DNA from: JAEUOS01 sp040382235
GTDB lineage: Bacteria > Pseudomonadota > Gammaproteobacteria > Burkholderiales > JAEUOS01
Direction: 5' to 3'
Assembly (NCBI GenBank): GCA_040382235.1
Contig: JBEIFV010000001.1
Location: 1 to 64,000 of the forward strand
DNA: 64,000 bases
A program made the translations under genes and the position numbers. The notes below the pieces were generated by a model. That model worked only from the letters and a program-made list of their open reading frames with translations. It was not told where the DNA came from and did no database searches. Within the stretch, counting starts at the first letter, position 1, and each line of letters opens with the position of its first letter. Below are positions 53,560 to 62,905 of the stretch, in pieces.

Positions 53560-53872
53560 GGCACCCCTCCAGTTGAGCGGAAGCGGCCGTCTGAGCCGCG
53601 CGTTGGAAGGCCTGAGTCTAACGGCGCGTCGCGCACACAGATTGACCGGCATCAAGCCGCACACGGGCCGGCACGCATCCTGCTATCAGAATTATTGTGC
53701 ACAATATGCGTGCATCGAACCCCGTCGCGCGCGCGTTCCACAAGCCTGCTGCCCAAGGGGAGTGCCATGAAGAGAATCATCCGAACCGCCACGCGCGCGC
53801 AGATCGCGCGCCACTGGACCGCACATGCGCCGCAGTAGCCGTCGCTGGCCCGGCACACGCACAAGCGCCCCG
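53560..53872. other. Divergent promoter region with a short leader ORF
   Basis: This 313-base region separates the CoA transferase and GntR genes. It contains the palindrome at 53693-53706. It also holds an ORF of 23 codons at 53767-53838 (+), starting MKRIIRTATRAQ with GGGAG six bases before its ATG. The ORF may be a leader peptide or chance. Nothing else is seen. Confidence 0.45.
53693..53706. promoter_or_regulatory. GntR/FadR-type operator
   Basis: TATTGTGCACAATA is a perfect palindrome with the TTGTnnACAA core typical of FadR-subfamily GntR operators. It lies between the divergent CoA transferase and GntR genes and most likely mediates control of both. Confidence 0.7.
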
Positions 53873-54604
53873 ATGCTGCGTAAAAGCCAGCCGATGAACG
53901 CCGAAGAAGACGCGATTCACCAGGTGATCGCCCGCGCCCTGCTGGCGGGCCGTCTGGCACCAGGTGCGCAACTGGTGGAAACGCGCCTGGGCGCGATCTT
54001 CGGCGTTTCGCGCGAACGCATCCGCAAGGTGTTGCAACGCCTCGGGCACGAACGCCTGCTCGAGCTGATTCCCAACCGCGGCGCTTTCGTCGCCAGCCCG
54101 AGCCTGGCGCAAGCGCGTGAAATCTACGAAGCGCGGCGCATTGTCGAAGGCGGCATCGTCGGCCGCCTGGCCGGCAGGCTCACCGCAGCGCAGGCCGCCG
54201 CATTGGCTGCGCACGGGCGGGCCGAGCAGGCGGCGCTCAAGCGCGGCGACCGCGCGCTATCGATCCGCCTGTCCGGCGAATTCCACGTATCGCTGGCCGA
54301 ATGCACCGGCAGCCCATTTGTAGTGCGCGAACTGCAGGAACTGGTCAGCCGCACCTCGATGCTGGTGGCGTTTTTCGACGACGCCGCGGCGTCCGAGTGC
54401 GCCTGCGAGGAGCATGAAGACATTCTGGTGGCCTTATCCGAAGGTGATGCGGCGCGCGCACTGAAGGCGATGCACGCGCATCTGTCGCTGATCGAGACGC
54501 GCTTGACGCCGCGCGCGGCGCTGCCATCAGTGAGCGACATGGAGCAGGAACTGCGGCGCGCCTGGGGAGCGGCACGCAAGACCCGATCCAAAAGCACTGG
54601 ATAG
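53873..54604 (+). CDS. GntR-family regulator, FadR subfamily
   Basis: A 243-residue regulator: a winged helix (LAPGAQLVETRLGAIFGVSRERIRKVLQRLGHERLLELIPNRGAFV) followed by an all-helical FCD domain starting with YEARRIVEGGIVGRLA and containing the metal-ligand-like histidines HVSLAECTGSPF and EHEDILVAL. ATG 53873 or 53894 could be the start; neither has a strong ribosome binding site. It probably controls the neighbouring CoA transferase, acyl-CoA dehydrogenase or both in response to a carboxylic acid. Confidence 0.87.
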   Translation: MLRKSQPMNAEEDAIHQVIARALLAGRLAPGAQLVETRLGAIFGVSRERIRKVLQRLGHERLLELIPNRGAFVASPSLAQAREIYEARRIVEGGIVGRLAGRLTAAQAAALAAHGRAEQAALKRGDRALSIRLSGEFHVSLAECTGSPFVVRELQELVSRTSMLVAFFDDAAASECACEEHEDILVALSEGDAARALKAMHAHLSLIETRLTPRAALPSVSDMEQELRRAWGAARKTRSKSTG

Positions 54605-54799
54605 TCCGCGCCGCATCGCAACCCGCCGCTGACACAGACCGCCCTTTGACGGATAGTTTGGTCATCGCTGCATGCAGCTCGGCTATGATCGACGCCGCAC
54701 GACGAGCCCGGCATGGCTTTTCGCGCCAACGAACCTTGGCGGAAACTCGCATGTCTTCGCCAAGACTGTCAGCCGGGTAGCACTTTCACGGGAGCCGCA

Positions 54800-55918
54800 A
54801 TGCACAGTGAGCATGAGCTGATAGCGAGCGCACGCAACTTCGTTGCAGCCGAAGTGGCTCCGCGATTTGCCGCCGATGAAGCGCCGCGCCTCGACGCGTC
54901 GATCAAGCTCGCCGCGGCTTCCGCGGGCTTGTTCGGCTTCCAGGTGCCGCCGGCGTTTGGCGGTGCCGGCGCCTCTTTCACGGTCAAGGCGCGCATTGCC
55001 GAGATTCTGGCTGGTGCCGATTTCGGCCTGGCGATGTCCTTGATCAACACCCAGAACGTCGCCAATCACCTGGCGCGCAGCGCCAACCCCGCAATCGCAC
55101 AGCGCTACGTACCTGACCTCGTGGCCGGCAGGAAGTCCGGCTGCACCGCGCTCACCGAACCCGGTGCCGGTTCCGATTTCGCCGCCATCCAAACCACGGC
55201 CACCGAGGTCGGCGGCAACTGGCGCCTGGATGGCGCCAAGGCCTGGATCATCAATGCGCTGCATGCCGAGGTGCTGCTGGTGTATGCGCAAACCCAGCCC
55301 GGCAGCGGCGCCGCCGGCATCGCCGCCTTCGTGGTGGATGCCGACCGTGCCGGCTTCGTGCGCGGCGCGGCGATGACCAGTGCGCTTGCCGCTATGGGCA
55401 CCGGCAGCTTTCGCCTCGACGCCTACGTTGCCACCGCTGAAGAGATGCTGTTCGCACCCGGCCTGGCCTTCAAGCGTGCGATGACCTCGATAAACGGCGC
55501 ACGCATCTACGTCGCAGCCATGTGCTGCGGCATGGTGGACGCCGCCTTGACCGTCGCCACCGACTACGGCCGCAATCGCAGCACCTTCGGCCAGGTGCTG
55601 TTCGACCATCAGGGCTGGCGCTGGAGCCTGGCCGACGCCGCGGTCGATCTTGATGCGGCGCGCCTGATGGTGGCCGATGCCGCGGCCAGGCTCGATGCCG
55701 GCACCGACGTGCAAGGCGCGGCAGCGCGCGCCAAGGTGTTCGCCACCCGCATGGCGCACCGGCACCTGGGGGCCTTGCTGCACGCCATGGGCGCCGAGGG
55801 CTTGCGCGACTGCCATCCATTCTTGCGCCATATCGAGGGGGCGCAGGCCGCCGCCTTCACCGATGGCGCAACCGAGATGCTGCTGGAGCGTATCGCACGC
55901 GAACTGCGAGGCAAGTGA
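54800..55918 (+). CDS. Acyl-CoA dehydrogenase
   Basis: A 372-residue flavoprotein. TALTEPGAGSDFAAIQT and WRLDGAKAWIINA form the FAD/substrate region; GRNRSTFGQVLFDHQGWRWSLADAAVDLDAARLMV is the C-terminal helical core; FTDGATEMLLERI supplies the residues where other enzymes have the catalytic Glu region. GGAG precedes ATG 54800. Its TGA overlaps the start of an isochorismatase-family gene, so the two are coupled. Substrate unknown. Confidence 0.88.
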   Translation: MHSEHELIASARNFVAAEVAPRFAADEAPRLDASIKLAAASAGLFGFQVPPAFGGAGASFTVKARIAEILAGADFGLAMSLINTQNVANHLARSANPAIAQRYVPDLVAGRKSGCTALTEPGAGSDFAAIQTTATEVGGNWRLDGAKAWIINALHAEVLLVYAQTQPGSGAAGIAAFVVDADRAGFVRGAAMTSALAAMGTGSFRLDAYVATAEEMLFAPGLAFKRAMTSINGARIYVAAMCCGMVDAALTVATDYGRNRSTFGQVLFDHQGWRWSLADAAVDLDAARLMVADAAARLDAGTDVQGAAARAKVFATRMAHRHLGALLHAMGAEGLRDCHPFLRHIEGAQAAAFTDGATEMLLERIARELRGK

Positions 55919-56538
55919 TGATCGACGACACCCGCTTTGCGGCACCGGCGCTACTGATTGTCGACATGCAAAACGATTTCGTGCGCTTGGGCGCACCGCT
56001 TGAAGTACCCGATGCGCGCGCGACGTTCGATGTCCATCAACGCCTGATCAAGCGGTTTCGCGACCTTGGCGCGCCAGTGGTCTACACCAGGTTTCTGGCG
56101 ACGCCGGAACCCAGCCTCCTGTGGCGCTGGTCGCCACAATGCGCGCCGCCGACGCTGTGCTGCCACAAAGGGTTCGCCCGCCGCTATGACGACGCACCAG
56201 GCGTGCTGGAATGCACCGACATCGTCTCCGAACTGGCGCCTGAACCGCAGGACCTGATCATCGATAAGTTCGGCTATGGCGCCTTTCACGGCACGCCTTT
56301 GTCCGACCTGTTGCGCCAGCGCGCCGTGCGCTCGCTGGTGGTGACAGGCACGGTGACGCAAATCTGTGTTGAAGAGACGGCGCGCGAGGCTTTTCATCAT
56401 GGCTTCGCGACCACCATGGTGGCCGATGCGGTATCGTCGTTCGCGCCGGACCTGCACGCGGCGACGCTGAAAAACTTCGCGATGAAGTTTGGCTGGGTGG
56501 ATACTGCGGACGCGGTTCTCCAGCGCCTTGCGGTGTGA
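55918..56538 (+). CDS. Isochorismatase-family cysteine hydrolase
   Basis: A 206-residue hydrolase with the catalytic triad visible as Asp in LLIVDMQNDFV, Lys in IIDKFGYGAFHGT and Cys in GTVTQICVEETAREAF, and the preceding cis-peptide VVTGT. The ATG overlaps the TGA of the acyl-CoA dehydrogenase gene; a GTG three bases earlier is an alternative. Members cleave N-carbamoyl compounds, amides or enol ethers. Pairing with an acyl-CoA dehydrogenase suggests a joint catabolic step. Confidence 0.88.
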   Translation: MIDDTRFAAPALLIVDMQNDFVRLGAPLEVPDARATFDVHQRLIKRFRDLGAPVVYTRFLATPEPSLLWRWSPQCAPPTLCCHKGFARRYDDAPGVLECTDIVSELAPEPQDLIIDKFGYGAFHGTPLSDLLRQRAVRSLVVTGTVTQICVEETAREAFHHGFATTMVADAVSSFAPDLHAATLKNFAMKFGWVDTADAVLQRLAV

Positions 56539-56621
56539 CCGTTGCGGTACGCACCAATCAAGCGTTGCCGAATCAGGACAAAGCGCGGCAATGCGCTGGA
56601 CATAAAAACAAGGAGAGAGAC

Positions 56622-57689
56622 ATGATGACTTTTCAAAGGCTGTGCCGGACAAGCTTGCAACTAATCCTGGTGCTGGCGTCGATAGCGGCACTGGCCCAAA
56701 ACGCGCCGGCGCCCCGGGAAGGTACCTGGATTGCGAGGGATTTCCGCTTTAACACCGGCGAAGTGATGCCGGAACTGCGCATCCACTACACCACGCTGGG
56801 CGCTCCGACCGGCGAGCCGGTGCTGATACTGCACGGCACCACCGGCTCCGGCGCCGGCATGCTCAGCCCCACTTTCGGCGGCGAGTTGTTCGGCCCCGGC
56901 CAGGCGCTGGATGCCAGCAAGTACTTCATCATCCTGCCCGACGCCATTGGCACCGGCAAGACCAGCAAACCCTCCGACGGCCTGCGCGCGAAGTTTCCGA
57001 AATACAACTATGACGACATGGTGGCAGCGCAGTACCGCCTGGTCACCGAAGGCCTGGGCATCAAGCGCCTGCGCCTGGTGCTGGGCAATTCGATGGGCGG
57101 CATGCATACATGGGTGTGGGGCGTGAAGTACCCGGACTTCATGGACGCGCTGGTGCCGATGGCCTCGATGCCCAGCGAAATGTCGGGCCGCAACTGGATC
57201 ATGCGCAAACTCCTGATCGAATCGATCCGCCGCGATCCCGAATGGATGGAAGGCAACTACACCAGGCAACCGCGCGGCTTTCAGCTGGCTTCGGTGTTCT
57301 ACGGCTTCGGCACCAACGGCGGCAACCAGGGGCTCTACAACACGGCACCGACGCGCGAGCGCGCGGACGCACTGGTCAACCAGCGCCTGAACGGCCCCTT
57401 CAACGCCGACGCCAACGACCACCTGTACCAGTGGGACGCCTCGCGCGACTACAACGTGGCGCCCATGCTGGAACGCATCAACGCAACGCTCCTGGTGATC
57501 AATTCCGCCGATGACGAACGTAACCCGCCAGAACTAGGCGTGATGGAAAAGGAACTCAAGCGCATCCGCAATGCGCGGCTTTACCTGGTGCCCGGCAACG
57601 AGAACACGTTTGGACATGGCACCACCGGCCAGGCGCGGTTCTGGAAAGCACAGGTGGAGGAGTTGATGCGGACCGCAGTACGCAGGTAA
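56622..57689 (+). CDS. Exported alpha/beta hydrolase, MetX-like
   Basis: A 355-residue alpha/beta-fold protein resembling homoserine O-acetyltransferase in layout: LRIHYTTLGAPTGEPVLILHGTTGSG, LGNSMGGMHTWVWG with the nucleophile Ser, SADDERNPPE with the Asp and the His in GNENTFGHGTTG. Unlike MetX it has an N-terminal signal sequence (SLQLILVLASIAALAQ), so it probably acts in the periplasm as an esterase or amidase rather than in methionine synthesis. GGAGAGAGA precedes ATG 56622. Confidence 0.85.
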   Translation: MMTFQRLCRTSLQLILVLASIAALAQNAPAPREGTWIARDFRFNTGEVMPELRIHYTTLGAPTGEPVLILHGTTGSGAGMLSPTFGGELFGPGQALDASKYFIILPDAIGTGKTSKPSDGLRAKFPKYNYDDMVAAQYRLVTEGLGIKRLRLVLGNSMGGMHTWVWGVKYPDFMDALVPMASMPSEMSGRNWIMRKLLIESIRRDPEWMEGNYTRQPRGFQLASVFYGFGTNGGNQGLYNTAPTRERADALVNQRLNGPFNADANDHLYQWDASRDYNVAPMLERINATLLVINSADDERNPPELGVMEKELKRIRNARLYLVPGNENTFGHGTTGQARFWKAQVEELMRTAVRR

Positions 57690-57745
57690 ACCTCATCACC
57701 CGGGGGCGGGCCGCGGCAGAACCGGCGATTACTCTTGCGCGCGCA

Positions 57746-58891
57746 TCATGGGCTCGCTTGATTGGCGCCCTTCCCGGGCCTGCTCAAACGCCCGCCCGCC
57801 GCCATCAGCGCTCCATTGATCCAGAACACCACCAGCAAGCCGGCCAGCGCGCCGATCGCGCCAAACAGCGCCGGCCCGGCGATGCGCGCGATGTTGTTCA
57901 CCGTCGAGCGCAAGCCCACGGTCGCGCCGCCACTGCCTTCTTGTGCGCCGCTGAACATCAGCATCAAGGTCAGCGTTTGCGTGGCTCCCAATGAAATGCC
58001 GAACGCGAACGCCAGCCCCGCCAGCAGGGTTGGGTCATTCACCAGGGGCAACAGCACAAATACCGCCGCGCCAATATGGAACGCAATGGCCAGGAGCCTG
58101 GATTCACCGATCGGTTTGATCAGGCGGAACATCACGATGCGGATGCCGAAGGAACCCACTGCGAGCGCCGCGAGCAGGCCGCCGATGACTGAGGCCGACA
58201 GCCCGATGCCATGCGCGTAGATCGGCAGGAACGCCTGGAACAGGTCGTTGGCGAGTTGCGCAAGGCTGCTGACGGCGAGCATGCGCCGCAGTTGCGGGTC
58301 TTTCAGTGTTTGCCACAACTTGCCGCCCGAACCCGGCCGGCCTTCACTGGCAGGCAACACGCCGCCAAACACCAGCAATGTGGCCAGCGCGGCCAGCAAC
58401 AGGGCCGCCACCGCCAGGCATGCGTGCAGGTATCCGAAGTGGTCGATCACGAAACCCGCCAGCAAGGGGCCCAGAAAAATCGCGGCCGATCCGGTCATGC
58501 TGTAGTTGCTGAAATTGCGCGCGCGCTGGTGCACCTGGCTCAGGATGCCGACCAGGTTTTGCCCCAGCACGGTCGTCAGCACGATGGTCAGGCCCAGCAT
58601 GACCGCTGCTACGTAAAGAGAAGGCAGTGCGGGAAAGAAATACGGCACCAGCATGCCGCCGGCGCCGCACGCCGCACCGGCAGCGAGCAACCAGCGCGAA
58701 CCAAAGCGGTCCGCAAGCACACCGATCGGCCAGGAAAGCAGGAGCGGAAACAGATACACCATGGCCAGAATCGCACCGACGCCGGCGGCGTTGGCGCCGA
58801 GTTCCAGCGCGTAGAGCGAAAACACGATGCGTGCAGCGGCGACTCCCACGAAGACGAGGATGTTGAGCACCAGAATCAGATTGATCGCCAT
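57746..58891 (-). CDS. MFS transporter
   Basis: A 381-residue transporter with 12 predicted hydrophobic segments and the loop motif GVLADRFGSRWLLAAGA. The sequence is typical of the drug/solute exporter branch, but no substrate can be assigned. It stands alone on the minus strand, convergent with the MetX-like gene and divergent from a cupin gene. Confidence 0.88.
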   Translation of the reverse strand: MAINLILVLNILVFVGVAAARIVFSLYALELGANAAGVGAILAMVYLFPLLLSWPIGVLADRFGSRWLLAAGAACGAGGMLVPYFFPALPSLYVAAVMLGLTIVLTTVLGQNLVGILSQVHQRARNFSNYSMTGSAAIFLGPLLAGFVIDHFGYLHACLAVAALLLAALATLLVFGGVLPASEGRPGSGGKLWQTLKDPQLRRMLAVSSLAQLANDLFQAFLPIYAHGIGLSASVIGGLLAALAVGSFGIRIVMFRLIKPIGESRLLAIAFHIGAAVFVLLPLVNDPTLLAGLAFAFGISLGATQTLTLMLMFSGAQEGSGGATVGLRSTVNNIARIAGPALFGAIGALAGLLVVFWINGALMAAGGRLSRPGKGANQASP

Positions 58892-59057
58892 GCCTGGATC
58901 ACGCCACTTTTCAACACGGGCTGAAGGTCATAGTACCCACGAACGGGATAGAAGCGGGCGCGACAGTCTGGTGCGGGCAAATGCGACTCTGCCTATCATG
59001 TGCCTGTTTCGACAGAACCGGTTTCAACGACAATCCGGTCACCAAAGGAGATGCACC

Positions 59058-59339
59058 ATGGCCGACGTCGGCAGCAAGCTGATTTTCGAGAACGATCGCA
59101 TCCGCGTGTGGGAATTCACGCTGCAACCGGGCGAGACGATCGAGGCCCACAAGCACCTGCACGACTACTTTTTCTACCCGATCGAAGGCGGCACGCTGGA
59201 AGTCACGCGCGACAGCGGCGTGGTGCGCGCAACCCTCGAAGCGGGCAAGGTGTACTACCGCAATGGCGGCGATACCCATGCGGCTACGAATGTCGACGAC
59301 CACCGCTATCACGAGGTGCTGGTCGAACTCAAAAGCTAA
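59058..59339 (+). CDS. Small cupin-domain protein
   Basis: A 93-residue cupin: RVWEFTLQPGETIEAHKHLHDYFFYPIEGGTLEV carries the first metal motif (His-x-His region) and GDTHAATNVDDHRYHEVLVEL the second. AAAGGAG lies seven bases before ATG 59058. Such minimal cupins bind metal and small molecules; enzymatic roles vary. It is divergent from the MFS gene. Confidence 0.85.
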   Translation: MADVGSKLIFENDRIRVWEFTLQPGETIEAHKHLHDYFFYPIEGGTLEVTRDSGVVRATLEAGKVYYRNGGDTHAATNVDDHRYHEVLVELKS

Positions 59340-59345
59340 AAACGG

Positions 59346-59690
59346 CTAGCGGCTGCGCGCGGCTTTCACAAAAGCGTGCGAGGCCTGGAACAGCTCGAGA
59401 TCCTGCACATACTCGGCCGCATCGGCGCGATTGATCTGGATCCATTCGCGTGTGCTCGACATGCCGCCGGGGTTGAAATGGCTGACGTTGGCGCGCGAGA
59501 ACTGCAGTTCATCGGCGGTCTTCGATGGCAGCCGCAGGCCGATGCCCTCGCCACTGATGCAGGCGAACATCTTGTCGCCGACAAAATAGGCGTCCAGTCC
59601 GTTGACCTTTTTTCCGACCACGCCCTGCAGCTTCAGTAGCAGTGCGTCGATCTGGGTCTTGCGGGTGGGTTCCGGCGCGGCGGTTTTCAT
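59346..59690 (-). CDS. TfoX N-terminal-domain-like protein
   Basis: A 114-residue protein with VNGLDAYFVGDKMFACISGEGIGLRLPSKTADELQ, similar to the TfoX/Sxy N-terminal fold that has FGGYGIFxDGKMFALI. No C-terminal domain is present, so regulation of competence is unlikely; stand-alone TfoX_N proteins are common and uncharacterised. It converges with the cupin gene with six bases between stops. Confidence 0.65.
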   Translation of the reverse strand: MKTAAPEPTRKTQIDALLLKLQGVVGKKVNGLDAYFVGDKMFACISGEGIGLRLPSKTADELQFSRANVSHFNPGGMSSTREWIQINRADAAEYVQDLELFQASHAFVKAARSR

Positions 59691-59808
59691 GGATTGGCTG
59701 GCTTTGCAAGTTTGCGTGGTTCGCTATAGTCGCATGCGAGGGCGACCCAGCGGGTACAAGGGCCCGCCCTCTGCATGGGCGCCCTGCCTGCGGCAAGGCC
59801 TGACAGGC

Positions 59809-60777
59809 TCACTCCGGCTCGATCCCGGCGTCCTTGATGCGCCTGCCCCAGCTGACCAATTGCGCACGGACGAAGCCGGCCAGTTGTTCCGGGGTCGAAG
59901 GCGTCACGTCGGCGGAAAAGCCTGCGATCTTTTCACGAATCTCCGGCTTGGCCAGCGCTCGGCGCACCTCGGTGGAGAGGCGGTTGACGATGTCCGGCGG
60001 CGTGCCGGCTGGCGCGAACATCGCTACCCAGGCAATCAACTCGAAGCCGGCCAGCGCCGGCGTCTCGGCCATGGTCGCAAGCTCCGGCATGATGCTGGAG
60101 CGCTTTTCACTCGATACCGCCAGCGCCTTCAGCTTGCCTGATTTCACCAGCGCCTGGCCGGCGGCCATGTCGGTCACCGCATAGCTGATCTGCTCGCCCA
60201 GCAGGTCGGTCATCGCCTGTGGCGAACTCTTGTAGGGGGTGGCGATCACATCAATGCCGGCGGCCTTCGCAAAGGCCGCGCCGGTCACCTGGCCGATGCT
60301 GTTGCCGTAGCCGTAGGACACCTTGCCCGGGCGGGCGCGGCTGTAGTCGATCAGCTCCTGCAGCGAATTCACCGGTAGTTTCGGGTTCACCACCACGATC
60401 ACCGGGATGTGCATGATGCCGCTTACCGGCGCAAAATCGCGAACGGGATCGTAGCTCAACCTCTTGAACAGGTGCGGGTTGGCCGAGTGCGAGGTGTTGG
60501 TGGTGACCAGCAGGGTATAGCCATCGGCCGGCGCCACGGCCACCAGTTCGGCGCCGATACGCGCCGAACCGCCGGGCTTGTTGTCGATCACGAAATTCTG
60601 GCCGAGCGACACGCGCAGTTCGTCGGCCACCAGGCGCGCGACGATGTCGGTAGCGGCACCCGGTGCAAAAGGCACCACGACTTTCACCGGGCGCGCCGGG
60701 TAGGCCTGGGCCCAGGCCGTCTGGGCTGTCGCCAACAGGGCTACAAACGTCACGAGAGTCAACAAGGGCTTGCGCAT
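59809..60777 (-). CDS. Bug/TctC-family tripartite tricarboxylate transporter receptor
   Basis: A 322-residue exported receptor: signal peptide LLTLVTFVALLATAQTAWAQ, VKVVVPFAPGAATDIVARLVADEL, and ATPYKSSPQAMTDLLGEQISYAV. ATG 60777 gives the family N-terminus with GAGGAG upstream; an open frame continues to 61527 but is not coding. No TctAB partner. It is divergent from the caspase-family gene. Confidence 0.92.
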   Translation of the reverse strand: MRKPLLTLVTFVALLATAQTAWAQAYPARPVKVVVPFAPGAATDIVARLVADELRVSLGQNFVIDNKPGGSARIGAELVAVAPADGYTLLVTTNTSHSANPHLFKRLSYDPVRDFAPVSGIMHIPVIVVVNPKLPVNSLQELIDYSRARPGKVSYGYGNSIGQVTGAAFAKAAGIDVIATPYKSSPQAMTDLLGEQISYAVTDMAAGQALVKSGKLKALAVSSEKRSSIMPELATMAETPALAGFELIAWVAMFAPAGTPPDIVNRLSTEVRRALAKPEIREKIAGFSADVTPSTPEQLAGFVRAQLVSWGRRIKDAGIEPE

Positions 60778-61152
60778 GATGCCTGGCACTCCTCTTTCTG
60801 GTGGGACAACATTGATTCGGGATCCAGACCCGTTGCGCAAAACACGCAACCCGGGGCTGTTGCTGATCCCTTTGGAAAAATACCCGCCGCTCCGGGCACC
60901 GTGTCGGACCCAGGCTCGGCAGCTTGGTTCGACTTGTCGCAACCCTGCGCGCGCAATCACGGTTTCGGGCCAGGCCAGAGGCTGCCACCCCCGCGAAGCG
61001 CGACAGGAACGACTGGCGAGTGAATGCTTTGCGGACATTCCGAACTCTCCGCCCTGGGTAAAAGTATACGCGGCGCCTGTCGGCGCGGTCCGCATTTGAA
61101 GTTGCCGAGCCCAAGTGCTATCGTGCACCAATCGCATTGCCGGCATCGAATC
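60778..61152. other. Divergent intergenic region, Bug receptor and caspase gene
   Basis: This 375-base region contains the starts of two oppositely oriented genes. I see no protein-coding frame of natural composition and no strong palindrome. Promoters for both genes should be here. Confidence 0.5.
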
Positions 61153-62769
61153 ATGGAACACAAGCACACCGCTCTCGACAACCCGCCCTCGCCGGCGCGT
61201 CGCGGCTGGCTCAGATCGGGGCTTGCAGGCGCAGCCCTGTTCGCCCCCGGTCCGTTCGCCCGGGTTTGGGCGCAAACCGCGCAAGGCCCGCAACTGCAAC
61301 GGCTGCCCAAGATCGCCCTGGTCATCGGCAACGGCAAGTACCGGCAGTCGCCCCTGAAAAACCCCGGCAATGACGCGCGCGCCATCGGCGAGACCCTGAC
61401 CGCGCTTGGCTTTGAGGTGGCGATCCGCCTCGATGCCGACCGGGCGACGATGGAAGCCGCATTGGCGACTTATATCGACATGCTTGCCAGGCGCAAATGC
61501 GCCGGCCTTTTCTATTACGCCGGACACGGCATCCAGTTGGCATGGAAGAATTACCTGCTGCCGGTGGACGCCAACGTGACTTCAGCCAAAGAGGTCCAGC
61601 AACAGGGAATCGAGCTCAATGCCCTGATGGCCGACCTCATCAAGGCTGCCAATCCGTTCAACCTTGTGATCCTGGACGCCTGCCGCGACAACCCCTTCGG
61701 TAGCGCCGGACAACCCGAGCAAAAGGGCTTGAGCCAGATGGATGCGCCGGTCGGCACACTGCTGGCCTATGCCACCGCGCCGGGCAACACCGCCAGCGAC
61801 GGCGCAGGTGCCAACGGGCTCTACACCGAGAATCTCCTGAAGGAAATGCGCGTCGCCGAGGCACGCGTCGAGGACGTTTTCAAGCGGGTACGGCTGGCGG
61901 TGCGCCGCGCCTCGCAGGGCGCGCAGATTCCATGGGAGAGCACCTCGCTGGAAGAGGACTTCTATTTTCTGCCGTCCGGCAATCTGGTCAAACCGGGGGA
62001 CGCCGAACGGGCGAAGCAGTTCGCCGAGCAGTTGAAGATCTGGGAGTCGATCGAAACCGCCACCAGCGTGGCGCCGTTCGAAGCCTACCTGCGGCGTTAC
62101 CCGAGCGGCCTGTTCTCGGAATTGGCGCAATTGCAGCTTGACCGACTGCTGGCGCAGGAAGGCGAAAAGCCGGTGCAGATCGCGCCATCAGCCGGCAATC
62201 CTTACAGCGCTGGCACCGCGCGCAGCGACACCGCGTTTCGGGTGGGCGATCTGTTCGTCTATCGCTTGTCCGATCGCTCAAGTGGAAACTTCAAACGGCG
62301 GATAACGATACGCGTAAGCGCAGTAACCGAACAGGAGGTTATGTATCAAGGCAGCCTGCTCACCACCGATCTATTGGGCAACTTGCGGCGCAGCGGCGAC
62401 GGGCGACGCTACACCGGATATCAGGCCTTGCCCACTGAATATGCGGTCGGCAAGCAATGGTCGACCCACTATCGCGTGACCTATCCCGACAACACCGAGC
62501 GCGTCGCGGAATACCTGTTCCGCATCACCGCGAAGGAGCGCATTACGGTGCCCGCCGGTACCTTCGAGTGTTATCGCGTCGAAGGCAAAGGTTTGAGCCG
62601 CCCGCTGCACGGCTCATCAAGTTCGACCCTGATGTTCAACTCCTGGATGGCGCCCGAAAAGTGCCGGCGCTACATCAAGTGGGAAACCGAGTTCATCGCC
62701 TACGGTCGAGGGGGTGCCAGCGTGGTGGAGAACGATCGCCATGAGCTTGAATCGTTCAAGCAAACCTGA
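61153..62769 (+). CDS. Exported caspase-family (peptidase C14) protein
   Basis: A 538-residue prokaryotic caspase homologue. Residues 1-40 look like a Tat or Sec signal (ARRGWLRSGLAGAALFAPGP). The p20 domain follows: KIALVIGNGKYRQSPLKNPGNDARAIGETLTALGFEV, catalytic His125 in FYYAGHGIQ and Cys177 in LVILDACRDNP. After about residue 400 a second domain (FRVGDLFVYRLSDR, VPAGTFECYRVEGKG) of beta-rich character appears; such tails occur in outer-surface or periplasmic proteins. It cleaves peptides after basic residues if it follows other prokaryotic orthocaspases; function unknown. ATG 61153 is chosen for the signal peptide. Confidence 0.87.
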   Translation: MEHKHTALDNPPSPARRGWLRSGLAGAALFAPGPFARVWAQTAQGPQLQRLPKIALVIGNGKYRQSPLKNPGNDARAIGETLTALGFEVAIRLDADRATMEAALATYIDMLARRKCAGLFYYAGHGIQLAWKNYLLPVDANVTSAKEVQQQGIELNALMADLIKAANPFNLVILDACRDNPFGSAGQPEQKGLSQMDAPVGTLLAYATAPGNTASDGAGANGLYTENLLKEMRVAEARVEDVFKRVRLAVRRASQGAQIPWESTSLEEDFYFLPSGNLVKPGDAERAKQFAEQLKIWESIETATSVAPFEAYLRRYPSGLFSELAQLQLDRLLAQEGEKPVQIAPSAGNPYSAGTARSDTAFRVGDLFVYRLSDRSSGNFKRRITIRVSAVTEQEVMYQGSLLTTDLLGNLRRSGDGRRYTGYQALPTEYAVGKQWSTHYRVTYPDNTERVAEYLFRITAKERITVPAGTFECYRVEGKGLSRPLHGSSSSTLMFNSWMAPEKCRRYIKWETEFIAYGRGGASVVENDRHELESFKQT

Positions 62770-62905
62770 ACATCTCCGGCTCGAGCATGGCGAGAAGCGG
62801 CAACCCCGGTTCCGACACAACGCAGGCTCCGAGTTGCGTGCCCGATCTGCCTGGTTCATTCTGTGTCTTTCACGACATCGCCGCCGACCCCGACAGGATT
62901 GACCA

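Noticed and set aside
60778..61527. Long upstream extension of the Bug receptor frame on the minus strand
   Set aside because: It runs through an intergenic region and antisense to the caspase gene; the signal peptide fixes the start at 60777.
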